Positions 21,431-30,431 of a stretch of DNA of 64,000 bases are shown here, in pieces. The stretch's first letter is position 1. Every line of letters begins with the position of its first letter. The position numbers were made by a program, and so were the translations under genes. The notes below the pieces were generated by a model, which saw nothing but the letters and a program-made list of their open reading frames with translations, did no database searches and was not told the origin of the DNA. Source of the DNA: an uncultured Roseburia sp. (GTDB lineage: Bacteria > Bacillota > Clostridia > Lachnospirales > Lachnospiraceae); NCBI GenBank assembly GCA_947644305.1, contig CANRYS010000003.1, forward strand, positions 1 through 64,000, in the 5' to 3' direction.

Positions 21431-22015
21431 ATGGGCAGGTTATATGTGATCATGGGAAAAAGCGCTGTGGGAAAGGATTCCTTATACTGCAGCCTGATAG
21501 ACAGAAATCCCACGCTAAAGACAGTGGTACCTTATACAACAAGACCGATTCGGACTGGAGAGGTGGAGGGAAGAGAATATCATTTTGTGACCGTGAGCGA
21601 GCTGGAGACGATGAGAGAGCAGGGCAGGATTGTGGAGTGTCGGCGGTATGATACGGTGCATGGTCCCTGGTATTATTTTACAGCAGATGACGGACAGTTG
21701 GATTTTTCGCGAGACGAACCGTATGTCACAATATCTACGCTGGAAGGATTTGAGAAGCTGCGTGCTTTTTATGGAAGAGAACATGTGATGCCAGTGTACA
21801 TCGAGGTAGATGACTTTTTGCGTCTGGAAAGGGCTGTGCAGAGAGAAAAGCGGCAGCCGAATCCCTGCGTGGCAGAGCTCTGCCGGCGTTTTGCGGCGGA
21901 TGATGAAGATTTTTCAGAAGAACGTCTGCGTCTCGCCGGAGTGGAAGAGCGGATACAAAACCACGAATTTGAAAAGGCGCTGAAAGAAATAGAAGAGCTT
22001 ATACGCAGAGGATAG
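21431..22015 (+). CDS. Guanylate-kinase-like protein
   Basis: P-loop MGKSAVGKDS; YTTRPIRTGEVEGREYHFV GMP-binding signature. Confidence 0.85.
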   Translation: MGRLYVIMGKSAVGKDSLYCSLIDRNPTLKTVVPYTTRPIRTGEVEGREYHFVTVSELETMREQGRIVECRRYDTVHGPWYYFTADDGQLDFSRDEPYVTISTLEGFEKLRAFYGREHVMPVYIEVDDFLRLERAVQREKRQPNPCVAELCRRFAADDEDFSEERLRLAGVEERIQNHEFEKALKEIEELIRRG

Positions 22016-22073
22016 GGCTGGAAAAATAATTAAAAAAATGATATAATGTAAATTGGAAAGGAGAGGATGAGAG

Positions 22074-22514
22074 GTGGATATAAAGATAGATAACGTTCAG
22101 CAGACACAGGCGGCCACGACCGCAAGGCAGACACAGAGTGCCGGGGAAGATTTTAAATTCACCCTTATGAGCTCTCTAGAGGAAGATGGGCTTCAGGCGA
22201 GGCTTACCCTGATGATGGAGGATATCACCATGCAGGGGAAAAAGCTTGGGAAGCATGTGGATGTAAGAGATATGAAGCGATACCGCAAGCTGATCCAGGA
22301 ATTTATGAATGAGATCGTGAACCGGTCCCACAAATTCAGCCGGGAGAATTTTCTGGACAGACGGGGCAGACACCGTGTCTATGGGATGATCAAACGGGTA
22401 AATGCTGCGCTGGATGAGCTGGCGCAGGAATTGATGAAGGATGAGAAGGATCATCTGGTGATTTTAGATAAGATTGATGAGATAAGGGGACTGCTGTTGG
22501 ATATACTGACTTAG
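22074..22514 (+). CDS. yaaR: YaaR family protein (DUF327)
   Basis: LGKHVDVRDMKRYRKLIQEFMNEIVNRSHKFSRENFLDRRGRHRVYGMIKRVN. Confidence 0.88.
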   Translation: MDIKIDNVQQTQAATTARQTQSAGEDFKFTLMSSLEEDGLQARLTLMMEDITMQGKKLGKHVDVRDMKRYRKLIQEFMNEIVNRSHKFSRENFLDRRGRHRVYGMIKRVNAALDELAQELMKDEKDHLVILDKIDEIRGLLLDILT

Positions 22515-22607
22515 CGCCATCGAGCTAGTTTGATGGACAGATTCACACCATGGATAAGCGCAGCGGTGCCGAATTGCAGCGTGAGGTACAGTTAAGGGAA
22601 AGGGACG

Positions 22608-23606
22608 GTGGTTGATATGTTTTTATTTTCAGAGATCATGGGACATGAGGACATCAAAGAACATCTTCAGATGGCGATCCGCGGGGACAAGCCATTTCAC
22701 GCCTATATTTTCCAGGGGGAAGTGGGCTGTGGCAAAGAGACGATGGCGCGCACTTTTGCGGCGGGACTGCAGTGTATGTCGGTGGAGAGCGGCAGACCCT
22801 GTGGAAACTGTGCTTCTTGCCGCCAGATCGACTCTGGCAACCAGCCGGATGTGATCTGGGTGAACAGGGAATTGTCCAGCATTGGCGTGGACGACGTCCG
22901 GGAAAAGATCAACAGCTCCATTGTGATCCGGCCATTTTCTAGTCCGTATAAGATCTATATCGTGCCAGAGGCGGAACGTATGACGGAGGCGGCACAAAAT
23001 GCTCTGTTAAAAACGATTGAGGAGCCGCCAGAATATGGCATCATTATATTGCTCACCAGTAATATCAATGCATTGCTTCCAACGATACAGTCTCGGTGCC
23101 TCAAACTGGAATTTCGGCCTTTGTCAACGGCGACAGTGGAGAAGTATCTGATGGACAAATACAAAGTTGTGGATTACCGGGCGAGAACCAGTGCGATCTT
23201 TGCCCAGGGAAATCTCGGCAAGGCGATACGATACATAGAATCTGAAGACTTTGAGGAGAAGAAGGACAAGGTTCTGAGGATTCTGAAAAACATTCAAAAT
23301 ATGGATGTCTCTGAGATGTTGGAGATCATCCGAGAGATAGGCGAGGACAAGGATCAAATTAAAGATTACATTGATCTTATGATCTTGTGGTATCGGGATG
23401 TGCTGGTGTTCAAAGCTACAAAAAACATGAACCAGCTTATCTTTCAGAGTGAGTTCAGCGCGATCTCTTCGGAGGCGAATCAGAGAGATTATGAAAAAAT
23501 AGAAGAAATTCTTATGGCATTTGATAAGGCAAAGTTGCGCCTGAAGGCAAATGTGAATTTTGAGGTTGCCATGGAGCTTATGCTGTTGGCTCTCAAACAA
23601 TCGTAG
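22608..23606 (+). CDS. holB: DNA polymerase III subunit delta'
   Basis: FQGEVGCGKETMARTFAAGLQC; CGNCASCRQIDSGNQPDV; NALLKTIEEPPEYGIIILLT. Confidence 0.93.
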   Translation: MVDMFLFSEIMGHEDIKEHLQMAIRGDKPFHAYIFQGEVGCGKETMARTFAAGLQCMSVESGRPCGNCASCRQIDSGNQPDVIWVNRELSSIGVDDVREKINSSIVIRPFSSPYKIYIVPEAERMTEAAQNALLKTIEEPPEYGIIILLTSNINALLPTIQSRCLKLEFRPLSTATVEKYLMDKYKVVDYRARTSAIFAQGNLGKAIRYIESEDFEEKKDKVLRILKNIQNMDVSEMLEIIREIGEDKDQIKDYIDLMILWYRDVLVFKATKNMNQLIFQSEFSAISSEANQRDYEKIEEILMAFDKAKLRLKANVNFEVAMELMLLALKQS

Positions 23607-23627
23607 GCGGACTGATCTTAGAAGAGA

Positions 23628-24572
23628 ATGCCAATAAAAGACAGTGAAAGGCAGGATAATACATTGAAAACGATAATAGGCGTCAGGTTTCGCCAGGCAG
23701 GAAAGATTTATTACTTTGATCCCGGCGAAAATGCAGATATAAAACGGGATACTCACGTCATCGTGGAGACAGCAAAGGGGGTTGAGTATGGAACCGTGGT
23801 GCTCCCTCCCACGGAGATGCCAGAGGAAAAGATCGTGGCACCGCTAAAGGGAATCATCCGTCTTGCGACAGAAGAAGACGATGAGAGTGAGAGAAAAAAC
23901 AGAGAGAAGGAAGAAGAAGCATTTGGGATCTGTCTCGAAAAAATAGTCAAGCATGGGCTGGAGATGAAGTTGATCGCGGCAGAGTACACTTTTGATAAAA
24001 ATAAACTACTGTTTTATTTTACGGCGGACGGAAGAATTGACTTTCGAGAACTTGTGAAGGATCTCGCCTCAGTGTTCCGTACAAGGATTGAGCTGCGCCA
24101 GATCGGTGTGAGGGATGAGACAAAACTGCGGGGCGGCATTGGTATCTGCGGCAGGGCATTGTGCTGTCACACGTATTTGTCAGAATTTGCGCCAGTTTCC
24201 ATTAAGATGGCGAAGGAGCAGAACTTGTCCCTGAATCCGACGAAGATCTCCGGCGTGTGCGGCAGGCTTATGTGCTGTCTGAAAAATGAGGAAGAGGCAT
24301 ATGAGGAGCTGAACAGCCATCTGCCCAATGTGGGAAGCCACGTGAAGACGCCAGAGGGACTTCCGGGAGAGGTTCAGAGTGTTAGCGTGCTCAAACAGAA
24401 AGTAAAGGTCATCGTTACACTGGATAATGATGAAAAAGAAGTGAGGGAGTACCAGGTTTCTGATCTTAAATTCCGGCGAGAGCGCAGGCGCGACAACCGC
24501 GGCGGTGAAAATGACCGGGAGCTGAAAGAACTGGAAGCGATGGAAAAAAAGGAAGGTAAATCAAAAATCTGA
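23628..24572 (+). CDS. ricT: PSP1/RicT (YaaT) family protein
   Basis: VIVETAKGVEYGTVV; GGIGICGRALCCHTYL; GVCGRLMCCLKNE. Confidence 0.93.
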   Translation: MPIKDSERQDNTLKTIIGVRFRQAGKIYYFDPGENADIKRDTHVIVETAKGVEYGTVVLPPTEMPEEKIVAPLKGIIRLATEEDDESERKNREKEEEAFGICLEKIVKHGLEMKLIAAEYTFDKNKLLFYFTADGRIDFRELVKDLASVFRTRIELRQIGVRDETKLRGGIGICGRALCCHTYLSEFAPVSIKMAKEQNLSLNPTKISGVCGRLMCCLKNEEEAYEELNSHLPNVGSHVKTPEGLPGEVQSVSVLKQKVKVIVTLDNDEKEVREYQVSDLKFRRERRRDNRGGENDRELKELEAMEKKEGKSKI

Positions 24573-25333
24573 TGATACAAAATAAGGATATATCTTTCCG
24601 CGAGGAAGAACTCTTGCAAAAGGGGGAGCGACTGGACGATCTGCAGCGGGATGGTTTGAGGTTGATCCAGAATCCAGAATGGTTTTGTTTTGGCATGGAT
24701 GCTGTGCTTCTTACAGGGTTTGCCAGAATAGGAAAGGGATGTCGTACCATTGATCTGGGAAGCGGAAATGGTGTCATCCCCATCCTCCTCTCGGCGAAGA
24801 CAGAAGGTGCATATTTTGAAGGGCTGGAGATACAGACGGATATTGCAGACATGGCGAGACGCAGCATTCGTCTTAACGGTCTGGAAGATCGGGTGCAAAT
24901 AACAACTGGTGATATAAGGGAGGCATCTTCGTATTACGAAGCGGCTTCCTTTGATGTTGTTACCACAAACCCGCCTTATATGATTCATTCTCATGGATTG
25001 ACCAATGAGGCATCCCACAAGGCAGTAGCCAGGCATGAATTGAAGTGTTCTCTAGAGGATGTGGTCAGAGAGAGCGCCAGACTGTTAAAACCGGGAGGGC
25101 ATTTTTTTATGGTGCATCGTCCTTTTCGACTCAGCGAGATTATAACGGTGATGACAGCTTACAAATTGGAGCCCAAGAGGCTGCGGCTGGTCTATCCCTA
25201 TGTTGATAGGGAACCCAATATGTTGCTGATCGAGGGTGTTCGAGGCGGAAACTCTGGTATGGTGGTGGAAAAGCCCCTTATCGTTTATGAGAGTGTAAAT
25301 GTGTACACAGAGGAAGTGCGGGCGCTGTATTGA
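24572..25333 (+). CDS. trmN6: tRNA1(Val) A37 N6-methyltransferase family
   Basis: IDLGSGNGVIPILL SAM motif; FDVVTTNPPYM NPPY motif. Confidence 0.92.
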   Translation: MIQNKDISFREEELLQKGERLDDLQRDGLRLIQNPEWFCFGMDAVLLTGFARIGKGCRTIDLGSGNGVIPILLSAKTEGAYFEGLEIQTDIADMARRSIRLNGLEDRVQITTGDIREASSYYEAASFDVVTTNPPYMIHSHGLTNEASHKAVARHELKCSLEDVVRESARLLKPGGHFFMVHRPFRLSEIITVMTAYKLEPKRLRLVYPYVDREPNMLLIEGVRGGNSGMVVEKPLIVYESVNVYTEEVRALY

Positions 25334-25363
25334 CAGGGGAAAGACAGACGAGGAGAAAGAATT

Positions 25364-26203
25364 ATGGGAACGTTATATCTATGTGCTACCCCCATCGGTA
25401 ATCTAGAAGATATTACTCTGCGGGTACTACGGGTCTTGAAAGAGGTGAATCTGATCGCCGCAGAAGACACGAGGCAGACGATGAAGTTACTGAATCATTT
25501 TGAAATAAAGACACCCATCGTAAGCTATCACGAGCACAATAAGTATCAGAAGACGCCGGTGCTGGTGCGGGAACTTCTGCAGGGAAAAAATATCGCGCTG
25601 GTGACCGATGCGGGAACCCCGGCGATATCCGATCCGGGGGCAGAGCTTGCGCTGGCGGCATACGAAGCGGGAGCAGCAGTTACATCCTTGCCGGGAGCGT
25701 CGGCTGTTATCACAGCACTCACTCTGTCTGGGCTCAACACCCGAAGTTTTGCTTTTGAGGGTTTTTTGCCCCAGGAAAAAAAAGAGCGTGCCAGGGTGCT
25801 AGAGCGGTTAAAGACCAGCACGTACACCACCGTATTTTATGAAGCGCCCCATCGGCTCATAAAAACACTGGAGCTGGTGGCACAGGTAATTCCTCCAGAG
25901 AGGAAGATCGCGGTGTGCCGGGAACTTACCAAGCGCCATGAGACGGTGCTGCAGTGCAGTCTCGCCGAAGCGATACATTATTTCCAGGAAAATGAACCGC
26001 GAGGGGAATTTGTATTTGTTCTGGAGGGAGAAGATGTGGCTGTGCTGGAACAGCAGGAACAGAAAAAATGGGAGGACATTCCTCTTGAAAAACACATGGA
26101 ACAATATTTATCTCAGGGAATGGATCGCAAAGAAGCTATGAAGGCGGTAGCAAAAGATCGGGGAATGACAAAAAACCAAGTATATAAGGGACTTTTAGGA
26201 TAG
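25364..26203 (+). CDS. rsmI: 16S rRNA (cytidine1402-2'-O)-methyltransferase
   Basis: GTLYLCATPIGNLEDITLRVLRVLKEV; ALVTDAGTPAISDPG. Confidence 0.96.
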   Translation: MGTLYLCATPIGNLEDITLRVLRVLKEVNLIAAEDTRQTMKLLNHFEIKTPIVSYHEHNKYQKTPVLVRELLQGKNIALVTDAGTPAISDPGAELALAAYEAGAAVTSLPGASAVITALTLSGLNTRSFAFEGFLPQEKKERARVLERLKTSTYTTVFYEAPHRLIKTLELVAQVIPPERKIAVCRELTKRHETVLQCSLAEAIHYFQENEPRGEFVFVLEGEDVAVLEQQEQKKWEDIPLEKHMEQYLSQGMDRKEAMKAVAKDRGMTKNQVYKGLLG

Positions 26204-26204
26204 T

Positions 26205-26248
26205 CAGACGGCGTCAATTTGAAATAGAATTCAAATTGACGCCGTCTG
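26205..26248. terminator. Terminator, perfect 19-bp stem
   Basis: CAGACGGCGTCAATTTGAA-atagaa-TTCAAATTGACGCCGTCTG. Confidence 0.85.
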
Positions 26249-26326
26249 TTTAATAAAAAAATAATTTTGGGCAAAAGGAAAGGCAGGAGTCTAGGGGGGC
26301 TCCTGCCACACTAAAGGGATATATGA

Positions 26327-26581
26327 TTAAATTAAACCAGCTAGCTTAGATAATTCTTTGATAGACTTTTTGGAAACCAGCTTTCCATGATATTCTATCA
26401 AATCTTCTTCTGCGCCTGTAAAAATATCAGCAGGTGCATATTTTGCTAAAATAATCTTATTGTCTTCTGTATAAATCTCTAATGACTCCCTATCTCCGAT
26501 CCCGAGTGAACGCCTAAGTTCAATAGGAATCGTTATACGACCTAATTCATCTAATCGTCTTACAATTCCAGTGTTTTTCAT
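26327..26581 (-). CDS. AbrB/SpoVT-type transition-state regulator
   Basis: MKNTGIVRRLDELGRITIPIELRRSLGIGDRESLEIY. Confidence 0.95.
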   Translation of the reverse strand: MKNTGIVRRLDELGRITIPIELRRSLGIGDRESLEIYTEDNKIILAKYAPADIFTGAEEDLIEYHGKLVSKKSIKELSKLAGLI

Positions 26582-26768
26582 AATACGCTCTCCTTTAAAT
26601 ATGTATCTGGAAATTTTAATGTGTTCGCTTGTTGTGCCTTAATGTTATCATTACTTTCGGCGATAGTCAATAAAAAGAATGTAAAAAAATATAAAATATG
26701 TATTAAAAAGTCTAAAAATGTTGGATATTGTTACTAAATAGTAAGGAATTAAATGTACTATTTGTGTA

Positions 26769-27263
26769 TCAGCTCATCATTCTCCGTATCACCTGGCCAG
26801 CGAGCCAGCCAATCAGGATACCCGTAAACAGGCCGCTGAAATAAAGAATGGGAGCATACCAGAGGATGGACTGGAAACCTACAAAAAAGGAAGCAGACAA
26901 GAGTTGTCCCAGATTGTGAAAGATCCCTCCCAAGGCACTGACGGACAATATGGACAGGCGTTTTTTGGTTAGATGCAGGGTAAGCGCCATGACAGACAGG
27001 CTCAGGAGGCTGCCAGCGGTGCTGTAGAGCAGGCTGAACAGGCTGCCAAAAGTAAATGCATTCAGAAGGTTGCGGAGCATGGAAAGTCCCAGGGCATAGC
27101 GGGGATTTTTTTGATAGAGTACGATCAATATGACCAGGTTTGCCAGGCCTAGTTTCATGCCCGGAAAAGGGAGGGGCAGTGGAATCAAGCTTTCCAAATA
27201 GCTGAAAATAAAAGCAAGCGATGTGTATATGGAAAATTCGCACAAAGATCGAATGCGGCTCAT
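26769..27263 (-). CDS. Gx transporter / heptaprenyl diphosphate synthase component I-like membrane protein
   Basis: YLESLIPLPLPFPGMKLGLANLVILIVLY motif. Confidence 0.88.
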   Translation of the reverse strand: MSRIRSLCEFSIYTSLAFIFSYLESLIPLPLPFPGMKLGLANLVILIVLYQKNPRYALGLSMLRNLLNAFTFGSLFSLLYSTAGSLLSLSVMALTLHLTKKRLSILSVSALGGIFHNLGQLLSASFFVGFQSILWYAPILYFSGLFTGILIGWLAGQVIRRMMS

Positions 27264-27646
27264 GGGGCACCTCCTGTAACAGCATCCAGCGAATTTGCTT
27301 CATTTCCGCTGTTTTTGATTTCTAATACAAGTTTATGGGGAAGACATACGATGGTCTCTCTGGAACGGGAGATGCGCCTCATGCTGACACAGACCTTGTC
27401 TGGACAATCCGCAGATGTCATGGACACGGCTCCATCCTGGATCATAATCGTATTTTCACCGAAGGCAGTGTGTACGGTTTCCCTGCGGTCAGATGACAAG
27501 GGATAGGCAGCAGTCTTTTCACCTTCTACCCGTATCTCCACATAGGTTCCTGCAGAGGTACGGGGAAAATAGATCAACACGGCCAATAGGACACCGGCGG
27601 AGAACAGTATGAATAGAAAAAAAATATCTGTTTTTTGAATGTTCAT
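27260..27646 (-). CDS. NusG domain II-containing protein
   Basis: DCPDKVCVSMRRISRSRETIVCLPHKLVLEI. Confidence 0.9.
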   Translation of the reverse strand: MNIQKTDIFFLFILFSAGVLLAVLIYFPRTSAGTYVEIRVEGEKTAAYPLSSDRRETVHTAFGENTIMIQDGAVSMTSADCPDKVCVSMRRISRSRETIVCLPHKLVLEIKNSGNEANSLDAVTGGAP

Positions 27647-27779
27647 ATGTCCCCCCTGTTTCTGATGTTTATGCATTTCAGTTCAGTATATCATATCTGC
27701 AATGAAGCTGTAAATTCTAAAAGTGATCAGAACGATTGTAAATCTGTATTTCGTATCAAAATAAATACTTTAACTAGAC

Positions 27780-27824
27780 ACATTATTATATTGCTTTTTA
27801 CTATAAAAAGCAATATAATAATGT
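27780..27824. promoter_or_regulatory. Perfect 20-bp palindromic hairpin upstream of the first Lys-rich surface-protein gene
   Basis: ACATTATTATATTGCTTTTT-actat-AAAAAGCAATATAATAATGT. Confidence 0.75.
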
Positions 27825-27861
27825 TAAAACTATATAATACTCAAAAGGAGGGTTTAAGAGG

Positions 27862-30159
27862 ATGAAAATAAGAAAAGCCATGGCGCTTGCACTGGCTGGT
27901 GCTCTTGTTTTAACCACCGTTGCAACGGGCACCACAAGTGAAGCTGCCAAGAAGACAAAGCTGAAGACAAAAAAAGTCTCTATTTTTGTCAAAGGGAAAA
28001 AGAAAATTTCCATCACGGGTAAAAAGGCGAAACACAAATACACCTTTACATCCAAAAAGAAAAAAATTGCCAAAGTATCCAAGACAGGTGTGATCACCGG
28101 AGTAAAAGCCGGAAAGACGACCATCACAGTAAAGGACACCTGGAAACAGAAAGGCAAAAAGAAAACCAAGAAACTTGGTACGATTAACGTAACTGTTAAG
28201 AAGAAAGCAACTCCGAAACCAAAGGTTACACCTAATGTTCCTCAGGTGACACCACAGCCGCCTGCACCGCCGGCTACCCAGGATCCAAATGGTGGAGGAA
28301 CACAGCCTCCTGTTGAGACACCAGATAACGGTGGAGATCAGTCAGGAGATCCGACCCCAACACCATCTGGAAATCCGGACGATCCGACCCCAACGCCATC
28401 TGGAAAACCGGATGATCCGACCCCAACGCCATCTGGAAAACCGGATGATCCAACACCAACACCGGAGATCAAAGCACCAACGGCTGAGTTGAAGATTGCT
28501 GGATCCAATATTAGAGCAGAAGAGAGTACTACTGCTGAAGTAACAGTTAGTGCTGGTACCGTTACAGATGTAACATGGACAGTGGGCAGCACTGCAGTAG
28601 CTACTGTTCAAAAGGACAGTGCGGATGCTAAAAAAGCAGTCATTACCGGCGTGGCAGAAGGCGAGACAAAGGTCACTGCGGAAGTGAAAGTGAAGGTAGA
28701 GGACAAAGACTTTACCGTAAAAGCAGAAGGAACGATTCATGTTGCTGCGAAGGACGCCCTGGTGATCAATGCGACGATTGAATCTGCACCGACTGAGCTG
28801 GAGATTACAAGATCTGCTGAGATGTCAGTAAAGGTTGATGTAGGAGAAGAAGAGGGAGTTATCATTGACAGCATCCTTTGGGAGATAACCAAAGGGGATG
28901 CGGCGACGATCGATACCTCGTCCGTGGAAGCTGGTTCTGTTATTGTGAATGCTAATAAAGTAGGAGATGTAACGATTTCGGTTACTGTAACGGCGAAAAA
29001 GGGCGATAAAACAGCGACAGATACGAAAGAAGTTACCATTCATGTAACCCCGATCACTTATAACATCGGCAAAGACATTTCCTGTACCAAAAAGGACTGG
29101 GGTGCTGTTACACTTGACAAGGAGATTGTATTTAAGAAAACGGACCTTGTAGAAGTTTTATTCTCTGTAAAATCAGGTAATGCTGACGATAAGGTAAGCA
29201 TAAAGCTTTCCCCGAGAACGTTAGAAGAAAGCAATGGTGCGTTTAATGTTCAGGAAGTTGGCGTACTTGAGATGAAGAGTGCGGGAGGTGCAACTGCTGG
29301 TACAGCAGAAATGGTACGGAATGCTACACATTTCACGAGCAATTACGCTACAGTTAAGGGTGTGGCAGCTGTATTCACAGGCGGAGCCAATGATGATGAC
29401 AGTGTAGTTGTTACCATTGAAAAGATTCTCGTTACACCGACGGATGAGGTAGCACTCTCAATGCACGCACCTGGAGCAGTAGAAACAAACAAGACAGCGA
29501 CCGTACAGGCTGAGATTGATGAAAATGATTTCACTTCTATAGAATGGGTGTCAAGCGATGAAACGAAAGCGACTGTAGAAGCTGATCCTGAAGATCAGAG
29601 AAACGGTATCGTGACAGGAATCGCTGCCGGTGAAGTTGAGATTACTGCAAAGATCAAAAAAGGTGATAACGTAATCATAGAAGAAACTGTCAAGATGGAA
29701 GTAAGATTCGGTTATAAAGGTACTCCGATCAATATTGACCTGACAAAAGGTGAAGCAGTTGACGGAGGAACCGTAACGAAAAATCCGGATGGCAGTGTCC
29801 TGATCATGAATGAACCTGGTGCTGTAGTTTGTGCTCTTCCATATGCTTTGAAAAAGGGTGAAAAAATAAAAGTTATTATGGAAGGTCACTTCGGGGAAAA
29901 TACGGGTGGTTTCCGTATGTGGACAGCTCCAGATCCATCAACAGTCGGTGGAAATAAAGTTCAGGCGGGAAGTACTGTGAACTATGAGCTCAATAATGGC
30001 AAACCAGACTTTAAGCCAGGAGAGGATTTTTCGGTTACTGCAGAACTGGAAGCTTCTGTGGAGTGTGTAAATTTAGTCATCAGAATGCCTGGCTGGGGTG
30101 GATCTGTTACCCAGGTGACAGACCTTACCTTTACAAAATTTGCGGTGGAGTATATCTAA
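27862..30159 (+). CDS. Secreted Lys-rich Ig-like (BIG2) surface protein 1 with PT-rich linker, several BIG2-like repeats and C-terminal beta-sandwich-like domain
   Basis: Signal peptide; KTGVITGVKAGKTTITVKD BIG2-like motif; (DDPTPTPSGKP)n linker. Confidence 0.88.
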   Translation: MKIRKAMALALAGALVLTTVATGTTSEAAKKTKLKTKKVSIFVKGKKKISITGKKAKHKYTFTSKKKKIAKVSKTGVITGVKAGKTTITVKDTWKQKGKKKTKKLGTINVTVKKKATPKPKVTPNVPQVTPQPPAPPATQDPNGGGTQPPVETPDNGGDQSGDPTPTPSGNPDDPTPTPSGKPDDPTPTPSGKPDDPTPTPEIKAPTAELKIAGSNIRAEESTTAEVTVSAGTVTDVTWTVGSTAVATVQKDSADAKKAVITGVAEGETKVTAEVKVKVEDKDFTVKAEGTIHVAAKDALVINATIESAPTELEITRSAEMSVKVDVGEEEGVIIDSILWEITKGDAATIDTSSVEAGSVIVNANKVGDVTISVTVTAKKGDKTATDTKEVTIHVTPITYNIGKDISCTKKDWGAVTLDKEIVFKKTDLVEVLFSVKSGNADDKVSIKLSPRTLEESNGAFNVQEVGVLEMKSAGGATAGTAEMVRNATHFTSNYATVKGVAAVFTGGANDDDSVVVTIEKILVTPTDEVALSMHAPGAVETNKTATVQAEIDENDFTSIEWVSSDETKATVEADPEDQRNGIVTGIAAGEVEITAKIKKGDNVIIEETVKMEVRFGYKGTPINIDLTKGEAVDGGTVTKNPDGSVLIMNEPGAVVCALPYALKKGEKIKVIMEGHFGENTGGFRMWTAPDPSTVGGNKVQAGSTVNYELNNGKPDFKPGEDFSVTAELEASVECVNLVIRMPGWGGSVTQVTDLTFTKFAVEYI
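28348..28464. repeat. 33-bp tandem repeat (~3.5 copies) coding for the DDPTPTPSGKP linker
   Basis: gatccgaccccaacgccatctggaaaaccggat units, near-identical and in frame. Confidence 0.9.
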
Positions 30160-30232
30160 TATGATGGTATAAAACATATTTAGAGAACTTGTGATAGATT
30201 TAAAAATCAATAATATAGAGAAAATAGAGAAG

Positions 30233-30285
30233 GGCTGTTGCAAGAGTAGATCAAAATCTACTGGAGCAACGGCTCCTTTTTTTAT
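30233..30285 (+). terminator. Terminator after surface protein 1
   Basis: gctgttgc...agtagatcaaaatctact...gcaacggctccttttttt. Confidence 0.8.
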
Positions 30286-30344
30286 GGGATTGAGCCCTCA
30301 TTTTTGACACGTATTTTCCTTGTTTTGTAAATGTTGGTTTTTAA

Positions 30345-30389
30345 ATGATACAAAATTTTATTGACTTTTGTTGAAGATTGGTTCATAAT
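30345..30389 (+). promoter_or_regulatory. Promoter of surface protein 2 with conserved upstream motif
   Basis: ATGATACAAAA...TTGACT-N17-CATAAT; same arrangement upstream of copies 3 and 4. Confidence 0.75.
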
Positions 30390-30431
30390 GATTATATTCC
30401 TAAAACAATACATAAAGGAGGGATTAGGCTA

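Noticed and set aside
28348-28464. CRISPR-like periodic repeat
   Set aside because: Units are contiguous with no unique spacers and are in frame within a PT-linker coding region
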